64,000 bases of DNA from Haloterrigena sp. H1 (GCF_005938085.1 NZ_SMZK01000001.1:1550001-1614000), one strand, 5' to 3'. Positions 43,332 to 52,305 are shown, numbered from the stretch's first letter. Numbers and translations: made by a program. The notes: generated from the sequence alone by a model not told the origin.

Positions 43332-43772
43332 TCAGTCCGGACGCTCGAGTGCTTCGTCCTCAAGGACGAACGGACAATCTGCAACCCGAAACGTCGTCAT
43401 CGACGGAACCGCGAGGATCTCGGACCCATCGCGGGTACACGCGAGAGCGGGTGGGTCGGCGAAGTGTTCACAGCCGTGACAGTACGACCCTTTCTCGACC
43501 TCGCGGATCTCGCGGTCGGCCGATCGGTATGGAATCTCGGTCTCGGGCGCGTCGGAATCGTCGGTCTCGAGTTGCGCCCAGAGTCGGTCGCCGTCGAGTT
43601 CGTCGCTATCGTGTCGGTCGAACGAATCGTCATGCGTCGGTCGATCGCTCGGGTCCGCTTCGGTCTCGTCGATCAGGGCCTCAGTTTCGTCGTGGGAGAG
43701 TTCCGTTCCGTCCGCGTCGGCTGGGTCTTCGTCATCGTCGTGATCATCGTCGTGACTCGAGGTGTCGGTCAT
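43332..43772 (-). CDS. Haloarchaeal acidic protein of unknown function with Cys motif
   Basis: A 146-residue protein. The first 80 residues are extremely acidic and His-rich (SSHDDDHDDDEDPADADG). The C-terminal 60 residues have a compact module, KGSYCHGCEHFADPPALACTRD, ending in VADCPFVLED, with four Cys that could bind metal. The start overlaps the stop of the upstream gene (ATGA). I recognise no family with a known function. Confidence 0.7.
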   Translation of the reverse strand: MTDTSSHDDDHDDDEDPADADGTELSHDETEALIDETEADPSDRPTHDDSFDRHDSDELDGDRLWAQLETDDSDAPETEIPYRSADREIREVEKGSYCHGCEHFADPPALACTRDGSEILAVPSMTTFRVADCPFVLEDEALERPD

Positions 43773-44008
43773 CGATCGTCGCCTCCGAACGCTGTCGGCT
43801 CCGCGGCGTTTTTGCGACCGTCAGTGCGGTTCGCGGACGGAGCGGCGGTGACTGTGACGGTCAGTCGGTCGTCGACCGCGGCCGGCGGTGCAAACGAGAC
43901 GCCGCCCTCGTCGTGGTTCTGGCCCGACATGCGTTCTCGTAGGAAGATCAGTCGCATAAGCATTTGTGCCAGCCGGGTTGCGATCGCTGTTCGCAGTCGG
44001 CGGGTCAC
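43769..44008 (-). CDS. Small protein in the KaiC-like operon
   Basis: A 79-residue frame with a GTG start only two bases after the ATPase stop and a stop overlapping the next ATG. The N-terminus is basic and hydrophobic (RRLRTAIATRLAQMLMRLIF) and the rest polar (MSGQNHDEGGVSF). The tight coupling on both sides argues that it is real; an ATG at 43963 is an alternative start. Function unknown; the N-terminal helix could bind membrane or protein. Confidence 0.55.
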   Translation of the reverse strand: MTRRLRTAIATRLAQMLMRLIFLRERMSGQNHDEGGVSFAPPAAVDDRLTVTVTAAPSANRTDGRKNAAEPTAFGGDDR

Positions 44009-44010
44009 GC

Positions 44011-44847
44011 CTATCGAATCTTTCGAACGTTACTGATGTCGAAGCCGCCGTCATGAATCTCGGTCTCGAACCGGACGATGTTCTCGTCCTCGAGCCGGGA
44101 GAGCACGCCGCGAAACTGCTCGACGACGAGGGTCCGGGACCGCTCGGAGCCGCCGGACTCCCACTCGAACAGCAGCGTGCCGTCGGTCGCCTCCTTGAGC
44201 CGCCCCAGATCGGTCGGCTCGAGGGGGTCCGAGTTGATCAGCAACAGGATCACGCCGCCCCAGCGGTGTGACGCCCGTTTGAGCCCTTTCAACAGGACGA
44301 TCAGATCCGAGAGATCGAGCCGGTCGTCAACCAGGGCGAGGAGGTCGGTCAGCGAGTCGATCACGACGAGATTGCCCGTCGCGTGATCGGTTAGGTACTC
44401 CCCCAGCGCCTCGAGAACGTCGGTACGCTCGTTGTGCGTGCCGAGTTCGGTGATGTCGGCCATCCCGTCAGCGTACCAGTTGGTAGGGACCGGCGTCAGC
44501 TGGAAGTACTCCTCGGCGAGTTCGACAAAGGAGACGTCGTTCATCCCCGCCCCGACCAGGTCCTCGTCCATGACGACTTCCATCTCGTCGACGATGGCAC
44601 GCCGTTCGTCCGTAAACGACACGTAGTGGACGGCGTCAGGGACCGTCACTTCCGGCTCGAGGTCGCCGTAGTAGAGGTCAAACAGGTCGGCGTCGGTTTC
44701 GACGAGGCCGTTCATCGCGGCACTGGTGTAGCAGAACTCGCGTGCGCCGGCCCCGGATTCGCCGGCAAGCAAGACGACGCTCCCAACGGGTGCGCCACCG
44801 CCGATGATCCGATCGAGCCGCGAGATTCCAAGCGGCATCCGCTCCAT
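44011..44847 (-). CDS. KaiC/RecA-like protein with degenerate Walker A
   Basis: A 278-residue protein of the haloarchaeal 'HTR-like' KaiC group. LGISRLDRIIGGGAPVGSVV is a KaiC start and Walker B is NLVVIDSLTDLLA. The P-loop reads GESGAGAREF (residues 29-38), so the Lys-Thr of GxxxxGK[T/S] is replaced by Ala-Arg. It may bind ATP weakly or act as a non-catalytic regulator. TATA-like GGTAAACC is 27 bases upstream. First gene of a two- to four-gene operon. Confidence 0.72.
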   Translation of the reverse strand: MERMPLGISRLDRIIGGGAPVGSVVLLAGESGAGAREFCYTSAAMNGLVETDADLFDLYYGDLEPEVTVPDAVHYVSFTDERRAIVDEMEVVMDEDLVGAGMNDVSFVELAEEYFQLTPVPTNWYADGMADITELGTHNERTDVLEALGEYLTDHATGNLVVIDSLTDLLALVDDRLDLSDLIVLLKGLKRASHRWGGVILLLINSDPLEPTDLGRLKEATDGTLLFEWESGGSERSRTLVVEQFRGVLSRLEDENIVRFETEIHDGGFDISNVRKIR

Positions 44848-44886
44848 ACGGATTCGTTCGGTCGAATCGGTTTACCAGTTGTGGGC

Positions 44887-44961
44887 CAACCTTTTACTCT
44901 GCAGTCTATCGCGAGCGAGGCACACAGCGCCTCGCTCGCGATGTCCCTCGGTAAAAGGTTG
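44887..44961. repeat. 75-bp bulged palindromic element
   Basis: Outer arms CAACCTTTTAC and GTAAAAGGTTG are exact complements. Inside lie ATCGCGAGCGAGGC and GCCTCGCTCGCGAT, a perfect 14-bp stem with a 7-base loop, joined by internal loops of 10 and 8 bases. It is between divergent-facing ends of other genes, not in a coding frame. It could be a structured RNA, a protein-binding site or a small mobile repeat. Confidence 0.55.
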
Positions 44962-44986
44962 ATCAAAAGCCTCCTCTGTCCGTTCC

Positions 44987-45084
44987 GTGACGCTTCGCGT
45001 CACTCCACATCCGTCGTCGGCCCGCTCGCTCAGCCCGTCTCACGGCCTTCGGCCGCTCGACTATCCGCGGCGCGTAGCGCCGCG
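44987..45084. repeat. Cluster of three GC hairpins
   Basis: GTGACGC-TTC-GCGTCAC at 44987-45003, CGGCC-TTC-GGCCG at 45043-45055 and CGCGGCGC-GTA-GCGCCGCG at 45066-45084 are perfect inverted repeats with 3-base loops. They follow the 75-bp palindrome and lie downstream of the beta-RFAP synthase gene. Confidence 0.45.
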
Positions 45085-45106
45085 CACGGCTTCGCTCGCG
45101 GCTGTC

Positions 45107-46114
45107 TCACTGTACGCCGCTATCGCTGTACTGCTGTTTGTCAACCGTCCGAACGCGAGCCCCGGTTCGTGCCGCTTCTGTGAGAATTACTCGTCCCTCG
45201 AGTCCGCGCTCGGCCAGTGCGTCTCGCGCCGCGGCCTCGGCTTCTGCGGCGTGGGCAACGTCGGTAACGCCGTAGACGACTGGCCCCCACGACGACTGGC
45301 CGACGCCCGACAGCACCGGACAGCCCTCGAGCGATTCGACGAGCGCGCCCGCGGGCGGTCGGAAGACACCGCCCTGCGCGTCGGCATACCAGACGCCGTT
45401 CTTGCGACCGATTTCCGAGATCGCCTCGCCGAAGGCCTCGAGCCGGCCTGCGGCAGCAGCGGGGAGCAGTTTTCGGATGACGACGCAGGCGATCTCGTCG
45501 GCGACAGCGGGGTCGGCGCGCTCGACGACCGCACGCATACTCGCATCCTCGTCGTCGCCGCTTCGGCCGGGGTCGGCATCGGGGACGACGACGAGAAAAC
45601 GCCACTCCGAGGGCAGGTCGTGACGGGCGACGACCGGCGGGACCGTCCAGTCGCCCTCGGCCGGTGGCTCGGTGGTAAACCGGTTCGTCGGGTGACCGGC
45701 GTCGACGACGAACCCGCCGTCCTCGAACGTGGCGACGCCGACACCGCTTCGGCCGCCCCGGCCCATCGCCGGGGCGTGCTCGCGGACGCACGCCTCGAGA
45801 CCGTGGGCCTGCGCCGTCGCCGTCAACACGGCCAGCGCCAGCTGGGTGCCACTGCCCAGGCCGACGTGGCGGGGCAGCGATTCCTCGAGCGTGACCGCGA
45901 CGCCGGGAACCTCGAGAACGTCGACGGCCCGACGTGCGTACCTGCCGACCAGCGCGTCATCGGTCCTGATATCGGTGGCCGGTTCGGCGGTGACGGTTAC
46001 CCGCGGCTCCTCGAGACCGACGCCGATGCCGCCATAGAGGCGCTCGCGGGCGAGCGAGAGGTTCTGGAAGCCAACGTGGAGTCGGGCGCCCACGCTGACG
46101 GTCGCGGTCGTCAT
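45107..46114 (-). CDS. mptG: Beta-ribofuranosylaminobenzene 5'-phosphate synthase
   Basis: A 335-residue GHMP-kinase-fold protein starting MTTATVSVGARLHVGFQNLS. The GHMP ATP/phosphate loop is PRHVGLGSGTQLALAV. It condenses PRPP with 4-aminobenzoate, the first committed step of tetrahydromethanopterin/methanopterin-type C1 carrier synthesis. In haloarchaea the pathway serves folate-like cofactors. The start chosen is the family start; the in-frame sequence before it is basic spacer. A TATA-like CCATAGCC is 27 bases upstream. Confidence 0.85.
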   Translation of the reverse strand: MTTATVSVGARLHVGFQNLSLARERLYGGIGVGLEEPRVTVTAEPATDIRTDDALVGRYARRAVDVLEVPGVAVTLEESLPRHVGLGSGTQLALAVLTATAQAHGLEACVREHAPAMGRGGRSGVGVATFEDGGFVVDAGHPTNRFTTEPPAEGDWTVPPVVARHDLPSEWRFLVVVPDADPGRSGDDEDASMRAVVERADPAVADEIACVVIRKLLPAAAAGRLEAFGEAISEIGRKNGVWYADAQGGVFRPPAGALVESLEGCPVLSGVGQSSWGPVVYGVTDVAHAAEAEAAARDALAERGLEGRVILTEAARTGARVRTVDKQQYSDSGVQ

Positions 46115-46336
46115 GATCAGTATCTTGCTCCTGGCTATGGAGGCCCCCGGCAAGGGGGTTTCGACGGTGGCAACGAGTGCTGTCGATCTGACGATGGCTC
46201 GCCTGCCGGTCGGCGGGGATCGGCACCACGAACGACATCCCCGGGTCTCGATCCGAACGCGTTCGGCCAAACCGCTGTCCCGGGAAGGGCTGACCGAGAA
46301 GGGGTGACTTATGCCCTTTCAACGTAAGGTCTGACT

Positions 46337-48064
46337 ATGAGCGGCGATAGCGAGTTCGACTACGGCAAAGACGAGGCGTTACGGAGCCGCGAGGTGACCG
46401 AGGGTGCAGAGAAGGCCCCACACCGCGCGATGTTCCGTGCGATGGGATTCGACGACGAGGACTTCGGCGCGCCGATGATCGGCGTGCCGAACCCGGCAGC
46501 GGACATCACGCCGTGTAACGTTCACTTGGACGATGTCGCCGACTCCGCGCTCACCGGGATCGACGAGGCCGGCGGGATGCCGATCGAGTTCGGCACGATC
46601 ACGATCTCGGACGCGATCTCGATGGGGACCGAGGGGATGAAAGCCTCGCTGATCTCCCGCGAGATGATCGCCGACTCCGTCGAACTGGTCTCCTTTGGCG
46701 AGCGCATGGACGGACTGGTCACCATCGGCGGCTGTGACAAGAACATGCCCGGAATGATGATGGCCTCGATCCGGACTGACCTCCCCAGTGTCTTCCTCTA
46801 CGGTGGGTCGATCATGCCTGGCGAGCACGAGGGCCGCGAGGTCACCGTCCAGAACGTCTTCGAGGGTGTCGGAGCCGTCGCCAACGGCGAGATGTCCAAC
46901 GAGGAACTCGACGAGATGGAGCGCCACGCCTGTCCCGGCGCGGGATCGTGTGGTGGCATGTTCACCGCCAATACGATGGCCTCGATCTCGGAAGCGCTCG
47001 GCTTTGCCCCGCTTGGCAGCGCCAGCCCGCCCGCCGAGGCCGAGTCGCGCTACGACGTCGCCCGCGAGGCCGGCGAACTGGCCGTCGAGGTCGTCGAAGA
47101 ACAGCGCAAACCCTCCGATTTCCTCAGCAAGGAGTCCTTCGAGAACGCCATCGCGCTCCAGGTCGCCATCGGCGGCTCGACCAACGCCGTCCTCCACCTG
47201 CTGGCGATGGCCGCCGAAGCCGGCGTCGACCTCGAGATCGAGGAATTCGACGAGATCAGCCAGCGCACCCCGAAGATCGCCAACCTTCAGCCCGGCGGCA
47301 CGCGGGTGATGCAAGACCTCCACGAGGTCGGTGGCGTCCCGGTCGTCTTAAATGCCCTCTACGAGGCCGATCTGCTCCACGGCGATGCGCTGACGGTCAC
47401 GGGCAACACGATCGGCGAGGAACTCGAGCGCCTCGACCCGCCGTCGATCGACGAGCTCGACGCCGAGTTCCTCTACACCGTCGACGAGCCCAAAGACGAG
47501 CAGGGTGCCATCCGCATCCTGACCGGCAACCTCGCACCCGGCGGCTCCGTCCTCAAGGTGACTGGCGACGACGACCTCCACCACGAAGGCCCCGTTCGCG
47601 TCTTCGAGGACGAAGAAAATGCCATGCAGTACGTCCAAGAGGGACACGTCGAAACCGGCGACGTGATCGTCATCCGCAACGAGGGCCCACAGGGCGGCCC
47701 CGGAATGCGCGAGATGCTTGGCGTCACGAGCGCGGTCGCCGGGCAGGGCCACGCCGAAGACGTCGCGCTCATCACTGACGGGCGCTTCTCCGGCGCGACG
47801 CGCGGGTTCTCGATCGGCCACGTCGCCCCCGAGGCGTTCGTCGGCGGCCCGATCGGTCTCATCGAGGACGGCGACGTGATCACGATCGACATCGCAGATC
47901 GCACCCTTGAGGTCGACCTCTCCGACGAGGAACTCGAGGCCCGCCGCGAGGAGTGGGACCAGCCCGAGCCCAACTACGAAACCGGCGTCTTAGCGAAATT
48001 CGGCCGCGACTTCGGGTCGGCCGAAAACGGCGCGGTGACCAACCCCGGCGTCAAGGACGACTAG
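46337..48064 (+). CDS. ilvD: Dihydroxy-acid dehydratase
   Basis: A 575-residue Fe-S enzyme of valine/isoleucine synthesis that turns 2,3-dihydroxy-isovalerate into 2-oxoisovalerate. Cluster Cys are in ADITPCNVH, IGGCDKNMPG and CPGAGSCGGMF. The closing segments are GRFSGATRGFSIGHVAPEA. Full length. A TATA-like ACTTATGCC is 27 bases before the ATG. Monocistronic, with a likely terminator after it. Confidence 0.95.
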   Translation: MSGDSEFDYGKDEALRSREVTEGAEKAPHRAMFRAMGFDDEDFGAPMIGVPNPAADITPCNVHLDDVADSALTGIDEAGGMPIEFGTITISDAISMGTEGMKASLISREMIADSVELVSFGERMDGLVTIGGCDKNMPGMMMASIRTDLPSVFLYGGSIMPGEHEGREVTVQNVFEGVGAVANGEMSNEELDEMERHACPGAGSCGGMFTANTMASISEALGFAPLGSASPPAEAESRYDVAREAGELAVEVVEEQRKPSDFLSKESFENAIALQVAIGGSTNAVLHLLAMAAEAGVDLEIEEFDEISQRTPKIANLQPGGTRVMQDLHEVGGVPVVLNALYEADLLHGDALTVTGNTIGEELERLDPPSIDELDAEFLYTVDEPKDEQGAIRILTGNLAPGGSVLKVTGDDDLHHEGPVRVFEDEENAMQYVQEGHVETGDVIVIRNEGPQGGPGMREMLGVTSAVAGQGHAEDVALITDGRFSGATRGFSIGHVAPEAFVGGPIGLIEDGDVITIDIADRTLEVDLSDEELEARREEWDQPEPNYETGVLAKFGRDFGSAENGAVTNPGVKDD

Positions 48065-48095
48065 TCGGCAGCCGCAAGCGAAGTCTGCCGTTTCG

Positions 48096-48119
48096 GGACC
48101 CGGCCAGTGCCGGTCCTTT
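48096..48119 (+). terminator. Hairpin after ilvD
   Basis: GGACC-c-GGC pairs with GCC-GGTCC around a 4-base loop, followed by TTT, 32 bases after the ilvD stop. Confidence 0.4.
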
Positions 48120-48176
48120 CGATTTCCTGCACGGGGCTTTCCCGCCCATGTGAACGATTCTCTTGTAGATCGATGT

Positions 48177-48332
48177 ATGTTCAAGTACTGTCTCGAGTGC
48201 GACTGGCAACGAAGCACTGCCGACGGCTACACCGAAAAAGAGGTCTCCGAGAAGGCGATCGAACACTTCGTCGAAACGGGACACACCGTCGATTCGCTCC
48301 GGTTGCCGCCACCGATCGTCCTACAAAACTGA
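48177..48332 (+). CDS. Small CxxC/HxxxxH zinc-finger protein
   Basis: A 51-residue protein, MFKYCLECDWQ at the start, then a helix and FVETGHTVDSL. Cys5-x2-Cys8 and two His near residues 34 and 40 suggest a single zinc site. It is a typical haloarchaeal microprotein; the ATG at 48177 is preferred over an upstream GTG. Function unknown. Confidence 0.65.
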   Translation: MFKYCLECDWQRSTADGYTEKEVSEKAIEHFVETGHTVDSLRLPPPIVLQN

Positions 48333-48417
48333 CGTAGAAGAGACCTGCCAGACCCGATGGCTGGCAGTCCCGTACAGAAGGCCGCGACCGGCGTTTCTCG
48401 AGACGACCCTCCCGATC

Positions 48418-48849
48418 CTAGCCCCGTCGCTCGAGGATCCGGTCGATGATCAGTCGCGTCGAGAGCAACTGGTCGTCGTCGGTCGGATCGCCGGGGCTTG
48501 CCCTGCGAACCTCGCAATCGATGCCGCGGGCTTCGAGTTCCGAGCGGATCGCCTCGTCGTCGTGGTGTTGGTCGTGACCGAGTGCGATCACATCTGGGTC
48601 GAGGTCCTCGATCGGGACGAAGATGTCCTCCTCGTGGCCGAGGATGGCCTCGTCGACGGCCTCGAGTGCGCCGACGACGTCGCGTCGCTGTGTCGCGGGA
48701 CAGATGGGTTTCGCCTTGTGGTCGACGTTGGCCTTGCGCGCGACGATGACGTACAGTTCGTCGCCCATCGCGGCTGCTTCCTCCAAGTAGTGGACGTGAC
48801 CAGGGTGGAGGATATCGAATGTCCCCTGTGCGATAACCGTCCGCGTCAT
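48418..48849 (-). CDS. ribL: Archaeal FAD synthetase (cytidylyltransferase fold)
   Basis: A 143-residue nucleotidyltransferase that adenylates FMN to FAD. The N-terminal [14 protein letters not shown] carries the HxGH motif (His15, His18). The C-terminal [14 protein letters not shown] corresponds to the ISSTxI loop. The length matches RibL. The start [12 protein letters not shown] is clear. Follows the JAMM protease gene by 61 bases on the same strand. Confidence 0.88.
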   Translation of the reverse strand: MTRTVIAQGTFDILHPGHVHYLEEAAAMGDELYVIVARKANVDHKAKPICPATQRRDVVGALEAVDEAILGHEEDIFVPIEDLDPDVIALGHDQHHDDEAIRSELEARGIDCEVRRASPGDPTDDDQLLSTRLIIDRILERRG

Positions 48850-48910
48850 GGCTGTCTCACTCTCGGTTCCGTCGTCGGTCGGGGTGGCATCGTCTCGAGC
48901 ATACAGAATT

Positions 48911-49408
48911 TCATCGTCGCAGTTCCTCGTCGATGTCCGCCTGCGTGAAATCGAAGAACTCCTCGGTCTCGGGCAACTCGACATCGAGGACGTTCAACTG
49001 GGTCGGCTTGCCCTGCGAGTCGAAGGCTTTCCAGTCCGTTCGGCGGTAGGGCGCGCCGATAATGATGTGGACGCTCCCGCGGCCGAACGTATCCAGATCC
49101 GCGTTGCTGGGGCTGATCACGCCGTTGGGATGGGAATGAATGCTTCCGAGCGCCTTCACGTCGTTTGGGATCTGGTTCGTCTTGACGGTCGCGCTGACGC
49201 TGTTTGTCTCGGTTCCAGGCACCACGAGAATGTCAGTAATGACCAAGCCGTCCCGGTCGAGATCCAGCCGCTCGGCCTCGGTCCCCCGGAGAAACCCCAT
49301 GTACTCGTTTGGGTGTGTCTCCTCGGAGGACTCGAGGGCGAACTCGAGGGTCTCCTCGGCGATACCGAGGATCTCGCTCGAGCGAAACAGCGCGTCGAAC
49401 AGCCCCAT
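48911..49408 (-). CDS. JAMM/MPN+ metalloprotease
   Basis: A 165-residue JAB1/MPN domain with the full zinc site: Glu35 (NEYMGF) and H91-x-H93-x7-S101-x2-D104. Haloarchaeal JAMM proteins cleave the ubiquitin-like SAMP modifiers from proteins or free MPT-synthase-type SAMPs. It probably does the same here, although it is not adjacent to any SAMP or E1 gene. N-terminus MGLFDALF is clear. Confidence 0.85.
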   Translation of the reverse strand: MGLFDALFRSSEILGIAEETLEFALESSEETHPNEYMGFLRGTEAERLDLDRDGLVITDILVVPGTETNSVSATVKTNQIPNDVKALGSIHSHPNGVISPSNADLDTFGRGSVHIIIGAPYRRTDWKAFDSQGKPTQLNVLDVELPETEEFFDFTQADIDEELRR

Positions 49409-49495
49409 GTCTCTCCCTGGGGCTTTGCGAGTGCTAAACGTTCCGATGCCGCTGGCTCCCGTTCCTGTTCGCTGCTGCGGGACAAACCGCGTGGC

Positions 49496-49906
49496 CTACG
49501 CCGCCTCAGAAAAGGCGTCCATCGGAATGAGACCGTCGATCTCGCCACGCAACACCACCTCGCCGCTTTCGTCGGTACAGACCACCGAACTCTCCACGTC
49601 GTAGTAGTCGTCGCGGTCGGTCACCGACTCGAGACGCACCGTACAGGTGATCCGCTCGCCGGTATAGACCGGCTGGACGAACTCGAAGGTCATGCTCCGT
49701 GCGAGATAGCGGAGGTCGCCGCCGATCTTTGTCGGCAGCGTCGCGGTGAGCAGCCCCTGGACGGTCAACCGACCCAGCTCGTCGGGCTCGGTGTGGATCG
49801 GCTGCTGGTCACCCGAGAGCTCGCCGAACTCACGAACGTCCTCGTGATCGAACGTCCGTTCGAACGTGTACTCGTCGCCCGCTTTGGGCGGGTGTGAGAC
49901 GTTCAT
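49496..49906 (-). CDS. MaoC-like hot-dog dehydratase
   Basis: A 136-residue protein. Unlike the one at 6875 it has the complete hydratase motif SGDQQPIH with catalytic Asp and His. FEFVQPVYTGERI is the second conserved strand region. The ATG at 49906 is 27 bases from a TATA-like GCTACAAG; a Met at 49981 is possible. It should hydrate or dehydrate a 3-hydroxyacyl-CoA. Divergent from the RecJ-like gene, with no operon context. Confidence 0.78.
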   Translation of the reverse strand: MNVSHPPKAGDEYTFERTFDHEDVREFGELSGDQQPIHTEPDELGRLTVQGLLTATLPTKIGGDLRYLARSMTFEFVQPVYTGERITCTVRLESVTDRDDYYDVESSVVCTDESGEVVLRGEIDGLIPMDAFSEAA

Positions 49907-50044
49907 GCCTGGATGGTCCCGACGGGTGCCCTTGTAGCTACTGTTCACCACGACGTCGAGGACGGCGTCTCGAGCCGCCATCTATTCTTGACCATCCATT
50001 CTTGACAAGGGTTATACGCGACCCCCTCCAAACAGCGAACCAAG

Positions 50045-51949
50045 ATGACACGTGACTCCGCCGGGGAACCCGGCGCAGACGACGGGGATTCCGTCGTCTA
50101 CGATCTCGCTCCCGACTGTACCGCCGAGGACGTCGAGCAAGACCGTCCCTACCTCGCCGAAATCAACGGTATCGTCGACTACGGCGTCTTCGTCGATCTC
50201 TCTGATTCCGTCTCCGGGCTCGTCCACGAGTCCGTCCTCGAGGGCACCTTCGCCGTCGGCGACGAACTCGTCGTCGAACTCGAGAGCGTCCGTGAGAACG
50301 GCGACATGGCGTTCGAACCCGTCGAGATCGACGACTACTCGGTCGAAGAAGTCGGCCACGACTACTCGCTGACCGGGACCCACCGTCTCGAGGACAACCT
50401 CGGCGAACAGATCCACCTCGAGGGCGAGGTCACACAGGTCAAGCAGACCGGCGGCCCGACGATCTTCCACGTCGCCGACGAGAACGGCGTCGTGCCCTGT
50501 GCTGCCTTCGAGGAGGCCGGCGTTCGTGCCTATCCCGCCATCGAGATCGGCGACGTCGTTCGCGTCACCGGCGCGCCGGAACACCGCGAGGACTCGGTCC
50601 AGATCGAGGTCGACGGCCTCTCGAAACTCGAGGGCGAGGACGCTGCCGAGGCTCGAGACCGGCTCGAGGACGCCCTCGAAGCCCGCGCCGAACCCCACGA
50701 GGTCGCGCCACTGATCGACTGGCCAGCGTTCGAGAAACTGCGGCCCAACTTAGAAGAGGTCGCCCGACTGCTCCGACGGACAGTGCTGGAGGGTCGTCCC
50801 ATCCGCGTGCGCCACCACGCCGACGGCGACGGGATGTGCGCCGCCGTCCCCGTCCAGATCGCTCTCGAGCGCTTTATTGCCGACGTCCACGAGGACGAGG
50901 ACGCGCCACGCCACCTCATCAAGCGCCTGCCCGCGAAAGCGCCGTTCTACGAGATGGAAGACGCGACGCGCGACCTGAACTTCGCGCTCGAGGACCGCGA
51001 GAAACACGGCCAGCAACTGCCGCTCTTGCTCATGCTGGACAACGGCTCGACGGCCGAGGACGTGCCGGCCTACGAGACGCTAGCCCATTACGACATTCCG
51101 ATCGCGGTCGTCGACCACCACCACCCCGATCCCGACGCCGTCGAGGACCTACTCGACGCCCACGTCAACCCGTATCTCCACGACGAGGATTACCGGATCA
51201 CGACGGGTATGCTCTGTGTCGAGCTCGCACGGATGATCTACCCTGACCTCACCGACGAACTTCGTCACATTCCCGCCGTCGCCGGCATCTCGGACCGCTC
51301 GAAGGCCGACGCGATGGACGACTACCTCGCACTCGCTGCCGAGGAAGGCTACGACGAGGACCGCCTGCAGGACGTCAGTGAGGCACTCGACTACGCTGCC
51401 TTCTGGCTGCGCTACAACTCCGGCGACCAGCTGATCGAAGACCTGCTTCAGATCGCCAACGGCGACGAAGAGCGCCACCGCGAACTCGTCGAGTTCTTCG
51501 CCGAGCGCGGCCGCGAGGAAGTCGACGAACAGCTCGAGGCTGCGATGCCCCATCTCGAGCACGAGACACTCGATAACGGCGCACACCTCTACCGGATCGA
51601 CGTCGAAAACTACGCCCACCGGTTTACCTACCCCGCACCGGGGAAGACAACCGGCGAGATCCACGACCGCAAGATCGAGGAGACCGGCGATCCGGTCATC
51701 ACGGTCGGCTACGGGCCGGACTTCGCCGTGCTCCGCAGTGACGGCGTCCGACTCGACATCCCCAACATGGTCTCTGAACTCGAGGCCGAAATCGCAGGTG
51801 GCGGTGTCTCCGGCGGCGGCCACCTCGTCGTCGGCTCGATCAAGTTCGTCTCCGGCAAGCGCGAGGAGGTCATCGACGCCTTGGTCGAGAAGATGGCCGA
51901 GGCAGATATCGACGAAGCGCTCTCGAGTGCGGCCCCGATCGACGACTAA
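50045..51949 (+). CDS. S1-OB-DHH RecJ-like single-strand nuclease
   Basis: A 634-residue archaeal RecJ-like protein (COG1107 type). Residues 30-85 are an S1-like domain (VDYGVFVDLSDSVSGLVHES), 100-195 an OB fold (LEGEVTQVKQTGGPTIFHVA), then the DHH phosphoesterase with HHADGDGMCAA and IAVVDHHHPDPD, and a DHHA1-type C-terminus with VSGGGHLVVGSIKF. It probably degrades or trims single-stranded nucleic acid with Mn. TATA GTTATACG lies about 30 bases upstream. Confidence 0.88.
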   Translation: MTRDSAGEPGADDGDSVVYDLAPDCTAEDVEQDRPYLAEINGIVDYGVFVDLSDSVSGLVHESVLEGTFAVGDELVVELESVRENGDMAFEPVEIDDYSVEEVGHDYSLTGTHRLEDNLGEQIHLEGEVTQVKQTGGPTIFHVADENGVVPCAAFEEAGVRAYPAIEIGDVVRVTGAPEHREDSVQIEVDGLSKLEGEDAAEARDRLEDALEARAEPHEVAPLIDWPAFEKLRPNLEEVARLLRRTVLEGRPIRVRHHADGDGMCAAVPVQIALERFIADVHEDEDAPRHLIKRLPAKAPFYEMEDATRDLNFALEDREKHGQQLPLLLMLDNGSTAEDVPAYETLAHYDIPIAVVDHHHPDPDAVEDLLDAHVNPYLHDEDYRITTGMLCVELARMIYPDLTDELRHIPAVAGISDRSKADAMDDYLALAAEEGYDEDRLQDVSEALDYAAFWLRYNSGDQLIEDLLQIANGDEERHRELVEFFAERGREEVDEQLEAAMPHLEHETLDNGAHLYRIDVENYAHRFTYPAPGKTTGEIHDRKIEETGDPVITVGYGPDFAVLRSDGVRLDIPNMVSELEAEIAGGGVSGGGHLVVGSIKFVSGKREEVIDALVEKMAEADIDEALSSAAPIDD

Positions 51950-52033
51950 AGTCGTTCGGACGGAGTGATAGAAGTCTGTTTTCGGCTTCGCAACTGTACT
52001 GTTCTCTCGAGCTGTCCAGCGTCCAGCGATCGG

Positions 52034-52162
52034 TCAGTCGGAACCGTGGCGCGGCGTGTAGCCGCAGTCGTCACAGACCAGCGAGTCGTATCGGGCCGTA
52101 AGTACGCCCGAACAGTCGGGACAGCGGTAGTCGGCATCGGGTGAGCGTTGACTGATTGCCAT
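52034..52162 (-). CDS. 42-residue zinc-ribbon microprotein
   Basis: ATG at 52162 to TGA at 52034. The peptide has CPDC at 14-17 and CDDCG at 30-34, 12 residues apart, and an RxG-rich tail (YTPRHGSD). A TATA-like CTTATCAG is 27 bases upstream, supporting a leaderless gene. Haloarchaea encode many such two-CxxC proteins. No specific function is known. Too short for many gene finders. Confidence 0.7.
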   Translation of the reverse strand: MAISQRSPDADYRCPDCSGVLTARYDSLVCDDCGYTPRHGSD

Positions 52163-52305
52163 ATGCGACGCGAAGAAGCGAGGACTGATAAGCGCACCTC
52201 TTATGTTGGCCAAAGTATATATTGTGCCTAGAACACATAGAGATGGGTTGACGTGGTGACGCAGTCACGCCGGTCGCGTCCCGGTCGTAAGTGGCCGTGA
52301 TAGCG

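Noticed and set aside
42609..44036. Long plus-strand open frame of 475 codons
   Set aside because: It runs opposite to four well-supported minus-strand genes, including TFS and a GNAT protein. Its composition is Arg/Val-rich mirror sequence, a usual artefact of high-GC DNA.
44712..45183. Frames through the palindrome cluster on both strands
   Set aside because: They arise from the inverted repeats and show no conserved start or domain.
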